This document shows positions 7,462 to 16,620 of a stretch of DNA of 36,795 nt, piece by piece. Positions within the stretch are counted from its first letter, which is position 1; the number at the start of each line of letters is the position of its first letter. This DNA comes from an uncultured Drancourtella sp. (GTDB taxonomy: Bacteria; Bacillota; Clostridia; Lachnospirales; Lachnospiraceae). The translations under genes and the position numbers were made by a program. Below the pieces are notes generated by a model. That model was not told where the DNA came from, did not search any database, and worked only from the letters and a program-made list of their open reading frames with translations. Where the stretch lies: NCBI GenBank assembly GCA_937880845.1, contig CALFLL010000009.1:1-36795 (forward strand). The letters run 5' to 3'.

Positions 7462-9117
7462 ATGTCTAACGGAAACAGTAAAATACTTACAGCTGAGCAG
7501 GAAATGCAGCTGCGTCAGCCGATAGATGATTATGTTGGTAAGATCCAGAAACAGATTGACAATCTGAGAGCGGATGGTACAGAAAAAGTTGTTTCTCTTC
7601 AAAACGCTATTGATGGAATTAAGAGAGACCGTATACTTACAAAAGGAGAGAAAGAAAACAGAATTTCCCAAGCAAAAGCAGAATTGGAAAAGGCAAAAGC
7701 AGTAGAAGCAAAAAATAAAGGGGAAATTTCAAAGTTGATTGCTGATGCGGAAGCTTATATCAAGGCACATTTTGATCAAGAATACTATCAGCCGGTAAAG
7801 GCAAGCTGTGAAGCGGAAAAAGAAGAAGCAAAAGCAAGATACCAAAAAACAGTAGAACAGTTGGAAAAAGAACATAAGGAAACTTTATCCAAACTTTCTG
7901 ACGCACAGGAAATCAAAGATGAAAAATATGTACATAAAAATCGTCTTTTTGATGCAAAAGTAACTTTGCAAAATGAATATCAGCAGATTAAAGACAGAAG
8001 ACATGCAGCTTATTCTTATAAGTATCATTTGATTGATCTGCTTCGTATGTCAAAGTTTACTTTTATGGAAACAAGATCACAGAAGTGGGAAAACTATAAA
8101 TATACATTCAACCGCAGAGATTTCCTTCTGAGAAACGGATTGTATATTGCGATTATCTTTATTTTTATCATACTTTGTATTATTACACCTATGGTAAAAG
8201 GTTCACCGCTTCTTACCTATAACAACGTATTGAATATCCTTCAACAGGCTTCTCCTAGAATGTTCCTTGCTCTTGGTGTTGCAGGTCTGATCCTTCTTAC
8301 AGGTACTGACCTTTCCATCGGACGTATGGTTGGTATGGGTATGACGGCAGCGACGATCATCATGCACCAGGGAATCAATACGGGTGCGGTATTTGGACAT
8401 ATCTTTGATTTTACAAAAATGCCGCTTGGTGCAAGAGTCCTTTTGGCATTGGTCGTATGTATCGTGTTATGTACATTCTTTACAACGATCGCAGGATTCT
8501 TTACAGCGAAATTTAAGATGCATCCGTTCATCTCTACAATGGCAAACATGCTTGTAATTTTCGGTTTGGTTACATATGCAACAAAAGGTGTATCCTTTGG
8601 TGCGATCGAACCTTCTATTCCAAATATGGTCATTCCAAAGATTAACGGATTCCCTACGATTATTCTCTGGGCAGTAGCAGCAATCGCAATCGTATGGTTT
8701 ATCTGGAATAAAACAACATTTGGTAAAAATCTGTATGCTGTCGGCGGAAATCCGGAAGCGGCAGCGGTTTCAGGTATTTCTGTATTTGCTGTAACAGTTG
8801 GTGCATTCATTCTTGCAGGTATCCTCTATGGATTCGGATCATGGCTTGAATGTGCGAGAATGGTTGGTTCCGGTTCAGCAGCTTACGGACAAGGATGGGA
8901 AATGGATGCCATTGCAGCCTGCGTAGTAGGTGGTGTATCCTTTACAGGTGGTATCGGTAAGATTTCAGGAGTTGTTGTCGGTGTATTTATTTTCACAGCA
9001 CTTACATACTCTCTTACAATCCTTGGTATCGATACAAACCTTCAGTTCGTATTCTCAGGTATCATCATCCTTGTAGCGGTAACACTTGATTGTCTGAAAT
9101 ATGTTCAGAAGAAATAA
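7462..9117 (+). CDS. mglC: Galactose-type ABC permease with a long N-terminal coiled-coil domain
   Basis: A 551-residue protein. Residues from about 226 onward match MglC-type permeases of the CUT2 class, with some 8-10 membrane helices and the conserved LTGTDLSIGRMVGMG and AVGGNPEAAAVSGI segments. Residues 1-225 are an extra cytoplasmic region rich in Lys, Glu, Ala and Gln with long helical heptad stretches (about 40-80 and 115-180). Usual MglC proteins are about 330 residues and lack it. The ATG at 7462 has AGGGAG at good spacing; a GTG at 7453 is too close to that site. The gene follows mglA by 18 bases and is closed by a terminator. The extra domain's role is unknown. Confidence 0.9.
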   Translation: MSNGNSKILTAEQEMQLRQPIDDYVGKIQKQIDNLRADGTEKVVSLQNAIDGIKRDRILTKGEKENRISQAKAELEKAKAVEAKNKGEISKLIADAEAYIKAHFDQEYYQPVKASCEAEKEEAKARYQKTVEQLEKEHKETLSKLSDAQEIKDEKYVHKNRLFDAKVTLQNEYQQIKDRRHAAYSYKYHLIDLLRMSKFTFMETRSQKWENYKYTFNRRDFLLRNGLYIAIIFIFIILCIITPMVKGSPLLTYNNVLNILQQASPRMFLALGVAGLILLTGTDLSIGRMVGMGMTAATIIMHQGINTGAVFGHIFDFTKMPLGARVLLALVVCIVLCTFFTTIAGFFTAKFKMHPFISTMANMLVIFGLVTYATKGVSFGAIEPSIPNMVIPKINGFPTIILWAVAAIAIVWFIWNKTTFGKNLYAVGGNPEAAAVSGISVFAVTVGAFILAGILYGFGSWLECARMVGSGSAAYGQGWEMDAIAACVVGGVSFTGGIGKISGVVVGVFIFTALTYSLTILGIDTNLQFVFSGIIILVAVTLDCLKYVQKK

Positions 9118-9134
9118 TAATATTCAATTTCAAC

Positions 9135-9164
9135 AAAGAGCCAGAAGAATATCTGGCTCTTTTT
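9135..9164 (+). terminator. Terminator of the mgl transporter operon
   Basis: AAGAGCCAGA pairs with TCTGGCTCTT around AGAATA and runs into TTTTT. It lies 17 bases after the permease stop and just ahead of the promoter for the sensing operon. Confidence 0.9.
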
Positions 9165-9173
9165 GTTTATATT

Positions 9174-9182
9174 TGATATAAT
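9174..9182 (+). promoter_or_regulatory. Extended -10 promoter for the sensing operon
   Basis: TGATATAAT is an extended -10 element (TG at 9174-9175, TATAAT at 9177-9182), 38 bases before the start of the response regulator. The -35 position falls inside the preceding terminator and matches poorly, which fits an extended -10 promoter. Confidence 0.6.
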
Positions 9183-9220
9183 AAGACAAGATTGATAAAA
9201 CAGAGGCATGGAGAAAAAAG

Positions 9221-10831
9221 ATGGATAAATATACAGTGCTTTTAGTTGATGACGAGGAAGAAGTGATTCAGGTCATCATGAAAAAAATAAATTGGGAAGG
9301 ACTTGGGTTTTCTGTAATCGGATATGCCAATAACGGGGTGAAAGCCCTGGAAATGGTAGAAGAATTTCAACCGGATGTCGTGATGACAGATATCAGGATG
9401 CCGTATATGGACGGTATGGAATTATCAAGCAGGATCAAGGCAGAGTTCCCGGCAACAAAAATATTGATTTTTACCGGGTTTGATGAGTTTGAATATGCAA
9501 AAGAGGCAGTTCATTTGGAAGTGGAAGAATATATTTTAAAACCGGTCAATTCGGTAGAACTGACAAATGTATTTACACAGATGAAGATAAAGCTGGACCA
9601 GGAGATCAGTGAAAAGCGCAGTGTGGAGATTCTGGAAAAATATTATATGGAATCGCTGCCTCTTCTTCAGGCAAACTTTTATTCTACATTGATTGAAGGG
9701 AAAATAAAAGAAGATAAGATTCGGAAATATCTTTCAGACTATCAGATTACATTTTCCGGTCCGTTTTTCTGTTGTCTGGTGGTACACACTTCTTCAAGTC
9801 GTGTGCCCAAAGGGATAAATCCTGTATTACTGTCTACGTCGGTTCAAAAACAGGTGATAGAGCGGATCGGTGAGAAGTGGGAAGCAAAGCCTTTTTCCTA
9901 TCTGGAAGATACGATTTTGATAGCTCAGTTAAAAAGTGAAAATGAAATTTCCGAATTGACGGATGAATGCGATCGTTTTTGTAAGTATGCGTACCGGATC
10001 ATCGGAGCAGTCGTTACGATCGGGGTGGGACAGGTTTGTAAAAATATTCTGGATCTGTGTCAATCATACAACAGCGGCAGAGAGGCGGTATCGTACAGGG
10101 TCATTTACGGGACATCAAGAGCTATTAATATAAAAGAAATTGCGCCAAAGGAAACCGGACAAGGAGAATTTGTCAATGATGCAACATTGGTAAATCTTTT
10201 TAAGATGGTCCGCATTGGTACGGAAGACAAGATAAAAAGTGCCGTGGACGAATATCTGGAAAAAATTTCTTCTCCCGAAAAATCCTTGCACCAGCACCAG
10301 ATTGATATTATGGAAATGGTCAGTGAGCTATATCGTTTTTTGATGAACAATGACATTATAATAGAGGAATTTTCCGGTGACACGACAACGATGTACAGTA
10401 GACTTTTGGAACTGGAACCGGCGGTTCTGGGAAAATGGCTATTGAATGTATGTCTTTCTATTCGTGAACAGCTGATCAACGACAGAAGCAATTCAACAAA
10501 ATCCTTTGTACATAAGGCAAAAGAATATGTGTCAAACAATTATGATGACCTGGAATTATCTCTGGACAGCATCTGTGAAGTGCTGGGGGTATCGAATTCC
10601 TATTTTTCCACCATCTTTAAAAAGGAAACAGGAAAATCTTTTATAGGATATTTGACGGATTATAGGATGGATCAGGCGTCCAGGCTGCTGATCGAAACCA
10701 ATGAGAAAAGTTACATTATAGCTCAAAAAGTAGGATATACAGATCCGAACTATTTCAGCTATGTATTCAAGAGACGCTTTGGAGTATCACCTTCCAAATA
10801 CAGAACGGAGCATACAGAAAGTGAAAAATAA
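9221..10831 (+). CDS. YesN-type response regulator with AraC DNA-binding domain
   Basis: A 536-residue regulator. The receiver domain (1-120) has the acidic pair D10/D11, phosphorylation site D57 in VVMTDIRMP and the Lys of LKPVN. A long middle region follows, and the C-terminal 100 residues form an AraC-type double helix-turn-helix (LDSICEVLGVSNSYFSTIFKKETG, then YIIAQKVGYTDPNYFSYVFKRRFG). GGAG lies 7 bases before the start. The kinase gene starts 11 bases inside its 3' end. Proteins of this type activate carbohydrate transport operons in Firmicutes; the obvious target is the mgl operon just upstream, but binding sites were not identified. Confidence 0.95.
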   Translation: MDKYTVLLVDDEEEVIQVIMKKINWEGLGFSVIGYANNGVKALEMVEEFQPDVVMTDIRMPYMDGMELSSRIKAEFPATKILIFTGFDEFEYAKEAVHLEVEEYILKPVNSVELTNVFTQMKIKLDQEISEKRSVEILEKYYMESLPLLQANFYSTLIEGKIKEDKIRKYLSDYQITFSGPFFCCLVVHTSSSRVPKGINPVLLSTSVQKQVIERIGEKWEAKPFSYLEDTILIAQLKSENEISELTDECDRFCKYAYRIIGAVVTIGVGQVCKNILDLCQSYNSGREAVSYRVIYGTSRAINIKEIAPKETGQGEFVNDATLVNLFKMVRIGTEDKIKSAVDEYLEKISSPEKSLHQHQIDIMEMVSELYRFLMNNDIIIEEFSGDTTTMYSRLLELEPAVLGKWLLNVCLSIREQLINDRSNSTKSFVHKAKEYVSNNYDDLELSLDSICEVLGVSNSYFSTIFKKETGKSFIGYLTDYRMDQASRLLIETNEKSYIIAQKVGYTDPNYFSYVFKRRFGVSPSKYRTEHTESEK

Positions 10832-12686
10832 ATATTCTGTGCATTTAAAAAAGTTAAAACCAAAGGGAATACAGTCAACAATCATGATTGTATTTTCTGT
10901 TATATCCATTTCAATTATGCTGGCACTTGGAGGATTAATGTATGTCCGGTTTTCCGAATCATCCCGTCAGGAGATCATACAGAGTACGCAAAAGTTGATG
11001 GAACAGACTGGAGAAACATTGGAAAACTACCTTGTAAGTATGCGAAGGATTTCGGATGCGGTTTATTATAATGTTGTAAAAGAAAATGATTTTGCCAATC
11101 AGGAAAAAGAAATTCAAAGCGAAATGAATCTTTTGTATGAAGCAAACAGAGATAATTTACGCAGTATCGCTCTTTACAATGATTCCGGCAGTCTGATCGC
11201 AGCAGAACCGGTCGTATCCCAAAAGGAGGATCCGGATGTGACAAAACAGCAGTGGTATAAGCAGGCTGTAAAAGAAATGGAGAATCTGCATTTTTCCACC
11301 CCTCATATTCAAAATTTATTTGATGACGATACTTTTCGATATTATTGGGTCATTTCCCTTAGCAGGGCGGTAGAGATGACAAAGAACGGAAATTCTCAGC
11401 TTGGAGTATTGTTGGTAGACATGGATTATTCCAGTATTTCACGTATGATGAAACAAATCAACGAATCTACAAATGGACAATATTTTTATTTGTGTGACAG
11501 CAACGGAGAAATTATCTATCATATGAGACAGACACAGATTAGTGACGGGATTTCAAAAGAGAGCAGTAAAAATGCTGCAAAATACAAAGACGGAGTTTAT
11601 GATGAAACGTTTCAGGGAGAACGTAGAAAAATTATTGTAAATACCATTAGTTATACAGGATGGAAACTGGTGGGAGTGATTCCTTATTCGGCGTTTACGC
11701 ATGGAATGATCAATATGCAGTATTTTATCATAACACTGATGCTTCTTATGGCGATGATGCTGATTCTCATTAATCGTATTGTTTCTGTAAGGATTTCCAG
11801 ACCAATCTTAAAGCTGAATAATTCTGTGATGGAATATGAAGCAGGGAAAAAACCAAAGATTTACATAGGAGGATCTCCTGAAATCAGGCATCTTGGATGT
11901 TCTATTCAGAACTCTTACGAGCAGATAGATATTCTTATGAAGAAGATCGTGATGGAACAAACTGAAAGAAGAAAAAGTGAGCTGGATGCACTGCAAAGCC
12001 AGATTAATCCTCATTTTTTGTATAATACACTGGAATCTATCACATGGATGGTAGAAGGAGAAAAAAATGATGAGGCAGTCTATATGATCTCGCAGTTGGC
12101 AAAGCTTTTCAGGATTAGTCTTTCTAAAGGAAGAACCGTCATTACGGTCAATGAAGAACTTCAACATGCGAAAAGTTACATTAACATCCAGAAGGTCCGT
12201 TATAAAAATACATTTTCTGTCAAATATGAAGTGGAATCGGAGGTTTATGACTATTGTACGGTAAAGCTGATCTTACAGCCGATACTGGAAAATGCCATCA
12301 ATTACGGAGTCAGTAGCATGGATGACTGTGGAGAGATTACTGTTTCAGGAAAACTGGAAAACGGAGAAATCATTCTGGCCGTAGAAGATAATGGAATCGG
12401 AATGACGGAAGAAGAAGCGGAATTTATATTGACGGATAGCAACAGGATTCATAAAAAAGGTTCCGGAGTAGGGCTTGTAAATGTAAATAACCGTATTCAG
12501 ATTTTGTTTGGAAAGGAATATGGACTGAGAGTGGAAAGTGAACCGGATGAAGGGACAACGGTATTCGTTCGTATTCCGGCTGTGCCATATACAGAAGAAA
12601 ACAGAAAACTGTTGGAAAAAGGATATTCATTTACAGGAAAAGAATTTGTTGACAGGGAAATGCAGGTAAAAAAAGATGAAGAATAG
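10821..12686 (+). CDS. YesM-type membrane sensor histidine kinase
   Basis: A 621-residue kinase. A membrane helix near residues 20-42 and another near 299-320 enclose a roughly 260-residue extracellular sensor domain of Cache type. A HAMP-like segment follows, then the His_kinase box INPHFLYNTLES with H398, and an ATPase domain with ILENAINYGV (about 488) and DNGIGM (about 523). The GTG at 10821 is chosen because GGAG lies upstream and KNKYS follows; the open frame extends 60 bases further upstream but only inside the regulator gene. It overlaps the regulator by 11 bases and the next binding protein by 11. It probably senses sugar through the two binding proteins encoded downstream. Confidence 0.93.
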   Translation: MKNKYSVHLKKLKPKGIQSTIMIVFSVISISIMLALGGLMYVRFSESSRQEIIQSTQKLMEQTGETLENYLVSMRRISDAVYYNVVKENDFANQEKEIQSEMNLLYEANRDNLRSIALYNDSGSLIAAEPVVSQKEDPDVTKQQWYKQAVKEMENLHFSTPHIQNLFDDDTFRYYWVISLSRAVEMTKNGNSQLGVLLVDMDYSSISRMMKQINESTNGQYFYLCDSNGEIIYHMRQTQISDGISKESSKNAAKYKDGVYDETFQGERRKIIVNTISYTGWKLVGVIPYSAFTHGMINMQYFIITLMLLMAMMLILINRIVSVRISRPILKLNNSVMEYEAGKKPKIYIGGSPEIRHLGCSIQNSYEQIDILMKKIVMEQTERRKSELDALQSQINPHFLYNTLESITWMVEGEKNDEAVYMISQLAKLFRISLSKGRTVITVNEELQHAKSYINIQKVRYKNTFSVKYEVESEVYDYCTVKLILQPILENAINYGVSSMDDCGEITVSGKLENGEIILAVEDNGIGMTEEEAEFILTDSNRIHKKGSGVGLVNVNNRIQILFGKEYGLRVESEPDEGTTVFVRIPAVPYTEENRKLLEKGYSFTGKEFVDREMQVKKDEE

Positions 12687-13653
12687 CAAAAAAATGTTTA
12701 TTCTGATAGAAGCCGTCTTGGCGGTGATGGTTATTTTGATGGTTTGTATGATGCTTTTGGGAAAGAATGGAGAAAACAGAAAAAAAATTTCGGTCATTGT
12801 TTCAAACTCGGATGACAATCAATGGTCCGCTTTTAAATATGGGCTGAAAATGGCAGCGGAAGATACGGGAATGGAAGTGTTTGTGGTAAGTACAGACGGG
12901 TATCTTACAGTGCAGGATGAAGAAAACTTAATTGAAAATGAAATAGATAACGGAGCCGCAGCCGTGATTGTACAACCTGTTGCAGAAGAAGGCTTTCAGA
13001 GTATGATAAAAAAAATCGAGAAAAAGATTCCGGTGATGTTGGTTGAAACAGATATGTCCCAAGATAAAAAGAAAGCATCAGATTTTCCGGTTACCGAAGC
13101 AGATCATTATGAGATGGGAAAAACAATGTCAAAAGAATTATTGAAAGATTATGCTGAAAGCTTAAATGGAAAAACAATGGGGATTCTCATGGAAACAGAC
13201 GGATCGGAAGCTTCACAAAACAGAGAAAAAGGGCTGATGGATGGTCTTAAGGGTACAGGCGTTGATATCAGATGGACGATTCGGGAGCCGGTTGCCGGAA
13301 AGGAAGAGAATCTATTGAAATCAAAACCGAAGGTGGATATCGTTGTAGCTCTGGATGATACCAGCCTGACATCAGCCGGAGAATGTGCGGCAGCAGCGGA
13401 TTTGAAGGGAGCTGTTGTATATGGGATTGGAAATTCTACGGAGGCAATGTATTATCTGGACACGGGAATTGTGGAATGTGTGGTAGTTCCGGATGAATTT
13501 AATGTGGGATATAAAAGCTTTACAGAGGCCTCAAAAAAATTAAAACGGTTTTTTTATGAAATGAGAGATCAGATGATATCACATACCGTTGTACGTAGGG
13601 ATACGTTGTTTATAAAAGAAAATCAGGAGCTTCTTTTTACGATGAGTCAATAA
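12676..13653 (+). CDS. Membrane-anchored sugar-binding protein (type 1 periplasmic fold), likely sensor subunit
   Basis: A 325-residue protein with one N-terminal membrane helix (about residues 8-29) and no lipobox Cys at its end, followed by a periplasmic-binding-protein type 1 domain. The domain starts KISVIVSNSDDNQWSAFKYG and has the usual AAVIVQPV, GILMETDGS and DIVVALDD strands. It resembles ribose/galactose-binding proteins but is diverged at the sugar contacts. It overlaps the kinase gene by 11 bases and has no transporter genes of its own, so an accessory role in signal detection by the YesM kinase is more likely than transport. The ligand is unknown. Confidence 0.85.
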   Translation: MKNSKKMFILIEAVLAVMVILMVCMMLLGKNGENRKKISVIVSNSDDNQWSAFKYGLKMAAEDTGMEVFVVSTDGYLTVQDEENLIENEIDNGAAAVIVQPVAEEGFQSMIKKIEKKIPVMLVETDMSQDKKKASDFPVTEADHYEMGKTMSKELLKDYAESLNGKTMGILMETDGSEASQNREKGLMDGLKGTGVDIRWTIREPVAGKEENLLKSKPKVDIVVALDDTSLTSAGECAAAADLKGAVVYGIGNSTEAMYYLDTGIVECVVVPDEFNVGYKSFTEASKKLKRFFYEMRDQMISHTVVRRDTLFIKENQELLFTMSQ

Positions 13654-13670
13654 AGGAAAAGAGGTAAGGA

Positions 13671-14708
13671 ATGAAAAAGAGAAAAGTTTTATGGGCGGGA
13701 ATTTTGCTCTGCGTCAGTATGACGGCATTGTATGGATGCGAGAAGAAGCAAGCCAGTATTCCGGATAAGGTTCATGTCGGAGTGGCATGTTACAATCAAA
13801 ATGATACTTTTTTAAGTGAGATGGTGGATTGCTTCAAACAAGAACTTGGAAAGCTGGAAAACGAGAATCTTGAGTCTGTGGTGACTATAAGAGATGCAGC
13901 CGGGTCACAAAGAACTCAGAATGATCAGGTAAAAGAATTGATCGATGCAGGATGCAATGTCCTTTGCGTCAATCTGGTGGACCGTTCTGACCCATCGGAG
14001 ATTATCGATATTGCAAGAAAAAATGATATCCCCATTATCTTTTTTAACAGAGAACCTGTTGCGGAAGATATGATGCAGTGGGATCAGCTGTATTATGTAG
14101 GAGCAGATGCGAAACAGTCTGGTACAATGCAGGGAGAACTTGCAGCAGATGCGATACAAAAGGATACAAAAATTGACCGGAATAAAGACGGAAAAATCCA
14201 ATATGTGGTTTTGGAGGGAGAACCGGGACACCAGGATGCCATTATCCGTACAGAAAATGCAGTTGATACGCTAAAAGGAAAAGGCATTGAAGTGGAGAAA
14301 CTGGGATATGGAATCGCAAACTGGAATCGGGCACAGGCACAGAACAGGATGCTTCAGATGATAAGCCAGTATCAAAATAAAATCGAGCTTGTTCTGGCAA
14401 ATAATGATGATATGGCACTTGGAGCAATTGATGCATATGAAAGTTCTAATTTTACAGAGTCGGCTTATCCGATAGTATTTGGTATTGACGGAACAAAAGA
14501 AGGATTGCAGGCGGTGAAGAATTCGAAACTGGCCGGAACGGTATACAATGATAAAGAAGGGCAGGCAGAAGCGATGGCAAGTCTTGCATTTGCTCTTGTA
14601 TCGGATGAAGGAACGGAAAAAATTGATTTTAGCCATGATCATTACATCTATTTACCTTATTCAAAAGTAACAAAAAACAATATAGAAGAAAAAGGAGAAG
14701 TAAAATGA
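13671..14708 (+). CDS. Galactose/glucose-binding lipoprotein, normal domain order
   Basis: A 345-residue lipoprotein with lipobox LYGC (Cys23). The mature part follows galactose-binding protein from end to end: VHVGVACYNQNDTF, VNLVDRSDP, IIFFNREP, the calcium loop DRNKDG, EGEPGHQDAIIR, LANNDDMA, FGIDGT and GTVYNDKEGQ. The Asp, Phe, Asn, His, Asp, Arg, Asn and Asp positions that contact sugar in the Escherichia coli protein are kept. AAGAGGTAAGGA precedes the start. It lies in the kinase operon, 17 bases after the anchored binding protein, and overlaps the next gene by 4. I infer that it presents galactose or glucose to the sensor kinase, though it could also feed the transporter. Confidence 0.9.
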   Translation: MKKRKVLWAGILLCVSMTALYGCEKKQASIPDKVHVGVACYNQNDTFLSEMVDCFKQELGKLENENLESVVTIRDAAGSQRTQNDQVKELIDAGCNVLCVNLVDRSDPSEIIDIARKNDIPIIFFNREPVAEDMMQWDQLYYVGADAKQSGTMQGELAADAIQKDTKIDRNKDGKIQYVVLEGEPGHQDAIIRTENAVDTLKGKGIEVEKLGYGIANWNRAQAQNRMLQMISQYQNKIELVLANNDDMALGAIDAYESSNFTESAYPIVFGIDGTKEGLQAVKNSKLAGTVYNDKEGQAEAMASLAFALVSDEGTEKIDFSHDHYIYLPYSKVTKNNIEEKGEVK

Positions 14709-15823
14709 CAATATGCAGGACTGCAAAACCGGAAGAAAGAGAAAAAATTGTAAAGCTTGCCAATGAAGTATTCCGTACGGATTTTGAAACAATCATCCCC
14801 AAAGTCTATTACCCGCAGGATAGGTCCTTTGAAATGACTAAAATTGTAGAAAACGAAGAAGGAGAGGTGGCAGCGGAAGCGGCTCTTCTTTTACAGGATT
14901 GGTATGTCGGCGGACGGAAACTTCAAACGGGGTTTTTGGGAACGGTCTGTGTGGCTCCGAAAGAACGAGGAAAAGGATATATGAAGGCGGTTGTAAACAG
15001 CCAGATAGAAGAAATGAACAAAAAAATTCAGCTTAGTGTGCTCGCGGGACAAAGACAACGTTATGAATACTTCGGATATACGACAGGAGGAATAGTGCAT
15101 AAATATACAGTTAATGAAGCGAATGTAAAACACGGATTGTGCCGAATCGACACAGAAGGTATTTCGTTTTTGCCGTTGTTTGAAGTTCCGGGGGCAGAGT
15201 CACAGGCCTTTTTTATGAATGAAAAAAAGAAGGTTTATGTAAAAAGAAATCCTGAATTTTTAAGAAAAATTCTAGTTACATACGGTTATATACCAATGGC
15301 GGTTTTGCATGAGAATGACATGATCGGGTATGTGCTGAAAAATAAAGACGATACAATGATTGCAGAAATCGAGGTTATGAACACAGAAGATATCGGAAGA
15401 ATAGTAAAAGCCTATTTCCGGCAGTTTAAATGCGAAGAAGTAGATATCAGGCTTCCGCAATATGATGTGGAAAAAAATCGGATTTTTTCTTCATTTGCCG
15501 AAAGGTGTGTTGTTACTTCAAGCGGTATGTATCGGATATTTGATTTTGTGGCTGTTTTGGAAGCGTTTTTGAATGTAAAATTTCAGACAGTAGGACTTTC
15601 GGGCGGACGTTTTTCTGCGATCATGGATCAGCAGCCGGTGACGATTGAAGTAAACGAAAATGGAGTCAGTGTAACGCAAGAGGCAGAAGAAGATGCAGTT
15701 GTGTTAGACAGAAAGCAGGCACAGACTTTACTTTTAACCTCATTTGGAACATATATGGGGATTGAGGTTCCTGCCGACTGGTTTCCTCTTCCGTTATTCT
15801 GGAGTTATGTGGATGGATTTTAA
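14705..15823 (+). CDS. Eis-like GNAT acetyltransferase
   Basis: A 372-residue protein with an N-terminal GNAT domain. The acetyl-CoA loop is VCVAPKERGKGYMKA around residues 80-94, followed by SVLAGQRQRYEYFGY. The middle region looks like a second degenerate GNAT fold, and the C terminus (from about 285, FDFVAVLEAFL) has the sterol-carrier-like layout seen in Eis-type enzymes. The ATG overlaps the stop of the preceding gene (ATGA) and has AAGGAG upstream, so it is translated with the sensing operon. The substrate is unknown; Eis relatives acetylate amines, including aminoglycosides and peptides. Confidence 0.85.
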   Translation: MTICRTAKPEEREKIVKLANEVFRTDFETIIPKVYYPQDRSFEMTKIVENEEGEVAAEAALLLQDWYVGGRKLQTGFLGTVCVAPKERGKGYMKAVVNSQIEEMNKKIQLSVLAGQRQRYEYFGYTTGGIVHKYTVNEANVKHGLCRIDTEGISFLPLFEVPGAESQAFFMNEKKKVYVKRNPEFLRKILVTYGYIPMAVLHENDMIGYVLKNKDDTMIAEIEVMNTEDIGRIVKAYFRQFKCEEVDIRLPQYDVEKNRIFSSFAERCVVTSSGMYRIFDFVAVLEAFLNVKFQTVGLSGGRFSAIMDQQPVTIEVNENGVSVTQEAEEDAVVLDRKQAQTLLLTSFGTYMGIEVPADWFPLPLFWSYVDGF

Positions 15824-15835
15824 AAGAAGAATAAA

Positions 15836-15874
15836 TAAGAACTTCCGAAAATTGCTCGGAAGTTCTTATTTTTT
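15836..15874. terminator. Bidirectional terminator
   Basis: TAAGAACTTCCGA pairs perfectly with TCGGAAGTTCTTA around AAATTGC, with A-rich and T-rich flanks on the two sides. It closes the sensing operon on the plus strand and the GGDEF gene on the minus strand, whose stop codon lies within it. Confidence 0.9.
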
Positions 15875-16486
15875 AGAAGGAGATTTGATTAAATCGTAAA
15901 TAGAGGCAAAATGAGCTTCATCATTATAGATTGCTTCTGTGTGGTATTGAATGGGAAGTACACCGGGAGTACGGTTGTAGGTCTGGACTGCTTTGGCAAT
16001 ATTTGCAAGAAAACATTCAGAATTTTCGTGAATTTTATGTTTAAATATGGCAAGAAATTTATTACCGCTTTTCCGGCCGATAAAACAAAGATCTGCGGCA
16101 GAATCTTTCAGGATAGCAGCAAAGTCACGAAATACAGCATCTCCGACTTTATGTCCGTATATACGGTTTAATTGATGGATATTATCAAAATAAATGGTAA
16201 TACAGGCAATATTGTCATCTAATACAGATCCGGAAAGAGTTAAAAGTTCAAGCTTCAGTGCAGACTGGTTTGGGAGTCTGGTAAGGTAGTCTGTGTAAGA
16301 ACGAGCAAGGATTTGATGCTGTACTTTTTTCATATGATGACAAAAGATTATATCGGATATGAAAAAGAAAAACCCGAAAGATAAAAGAAAAAAGAATAAA
16401 ACAGTCGTTTCCGTCAAAAATGAAAAAAGACATATAAAAAGAAATAAAAGAAACTGTAAACATTTAAGATAGAAATAGCTTTTCAT
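15866..16486 (-). CDS. Membrane protein with a degenerate GGDEF domain
   Basis: A 206-residue protein. Two closely spaced hydrophobic segments (about residues 6-23 and 27-50) precede a GGDEF-like domain that begins with the usual DYLTRLPNQSAL. The signature that should read GGDEF appears as SGNKF in GRKSGNKFLAIF, so the active-site Asp/Glu are lost and cyclic-di-GMP synthesis is unlikely. It may bind nucleotide or act as a scaffold, or be decaying. GGAG precedes the start at good spacing. It is convergent to the sensing operon and its upstream side opens on the DnaA-box region. Confidence 0.8.
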   Translation of the reverse strand: MKSYFYLKCLQFLLFLFICLFSFLTETTVLFFFLLSFGFFFFISDIIFCHHMKKVQHQILARSYTDYLTRLPNQSALKLELLTLSGSVLDDNIACITIYFDNIHQLNRIYGHKVGDAVFRDFAAILKDSAADLCFIGRKSGNKFLAIFKHKIHENSECFLANIAKAVQTYNRTPGVLPIQYHTEAIYNDEAHFASIYDLIKSPSKK

Positions 16487-16620
16487 AAAGAGGCTCCTTT
16501 CCTGTCGGGAAAATATGAATTTCTATTATGATAAGTATAGTAGTTAAAATGAAATTTATACATGAACAGAAAAAAGAAAAAGTTGAAAATCATTTTCTAG
16601 TGGCTTGACAAGATTTTAGA

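Noticed and set aside
8241..8810. 189-codon open frame on the minus strand
   Set aside because: It is the shadow of the MglC membrane core; repetitive Pro/Ile/Thr composition and no start signal.
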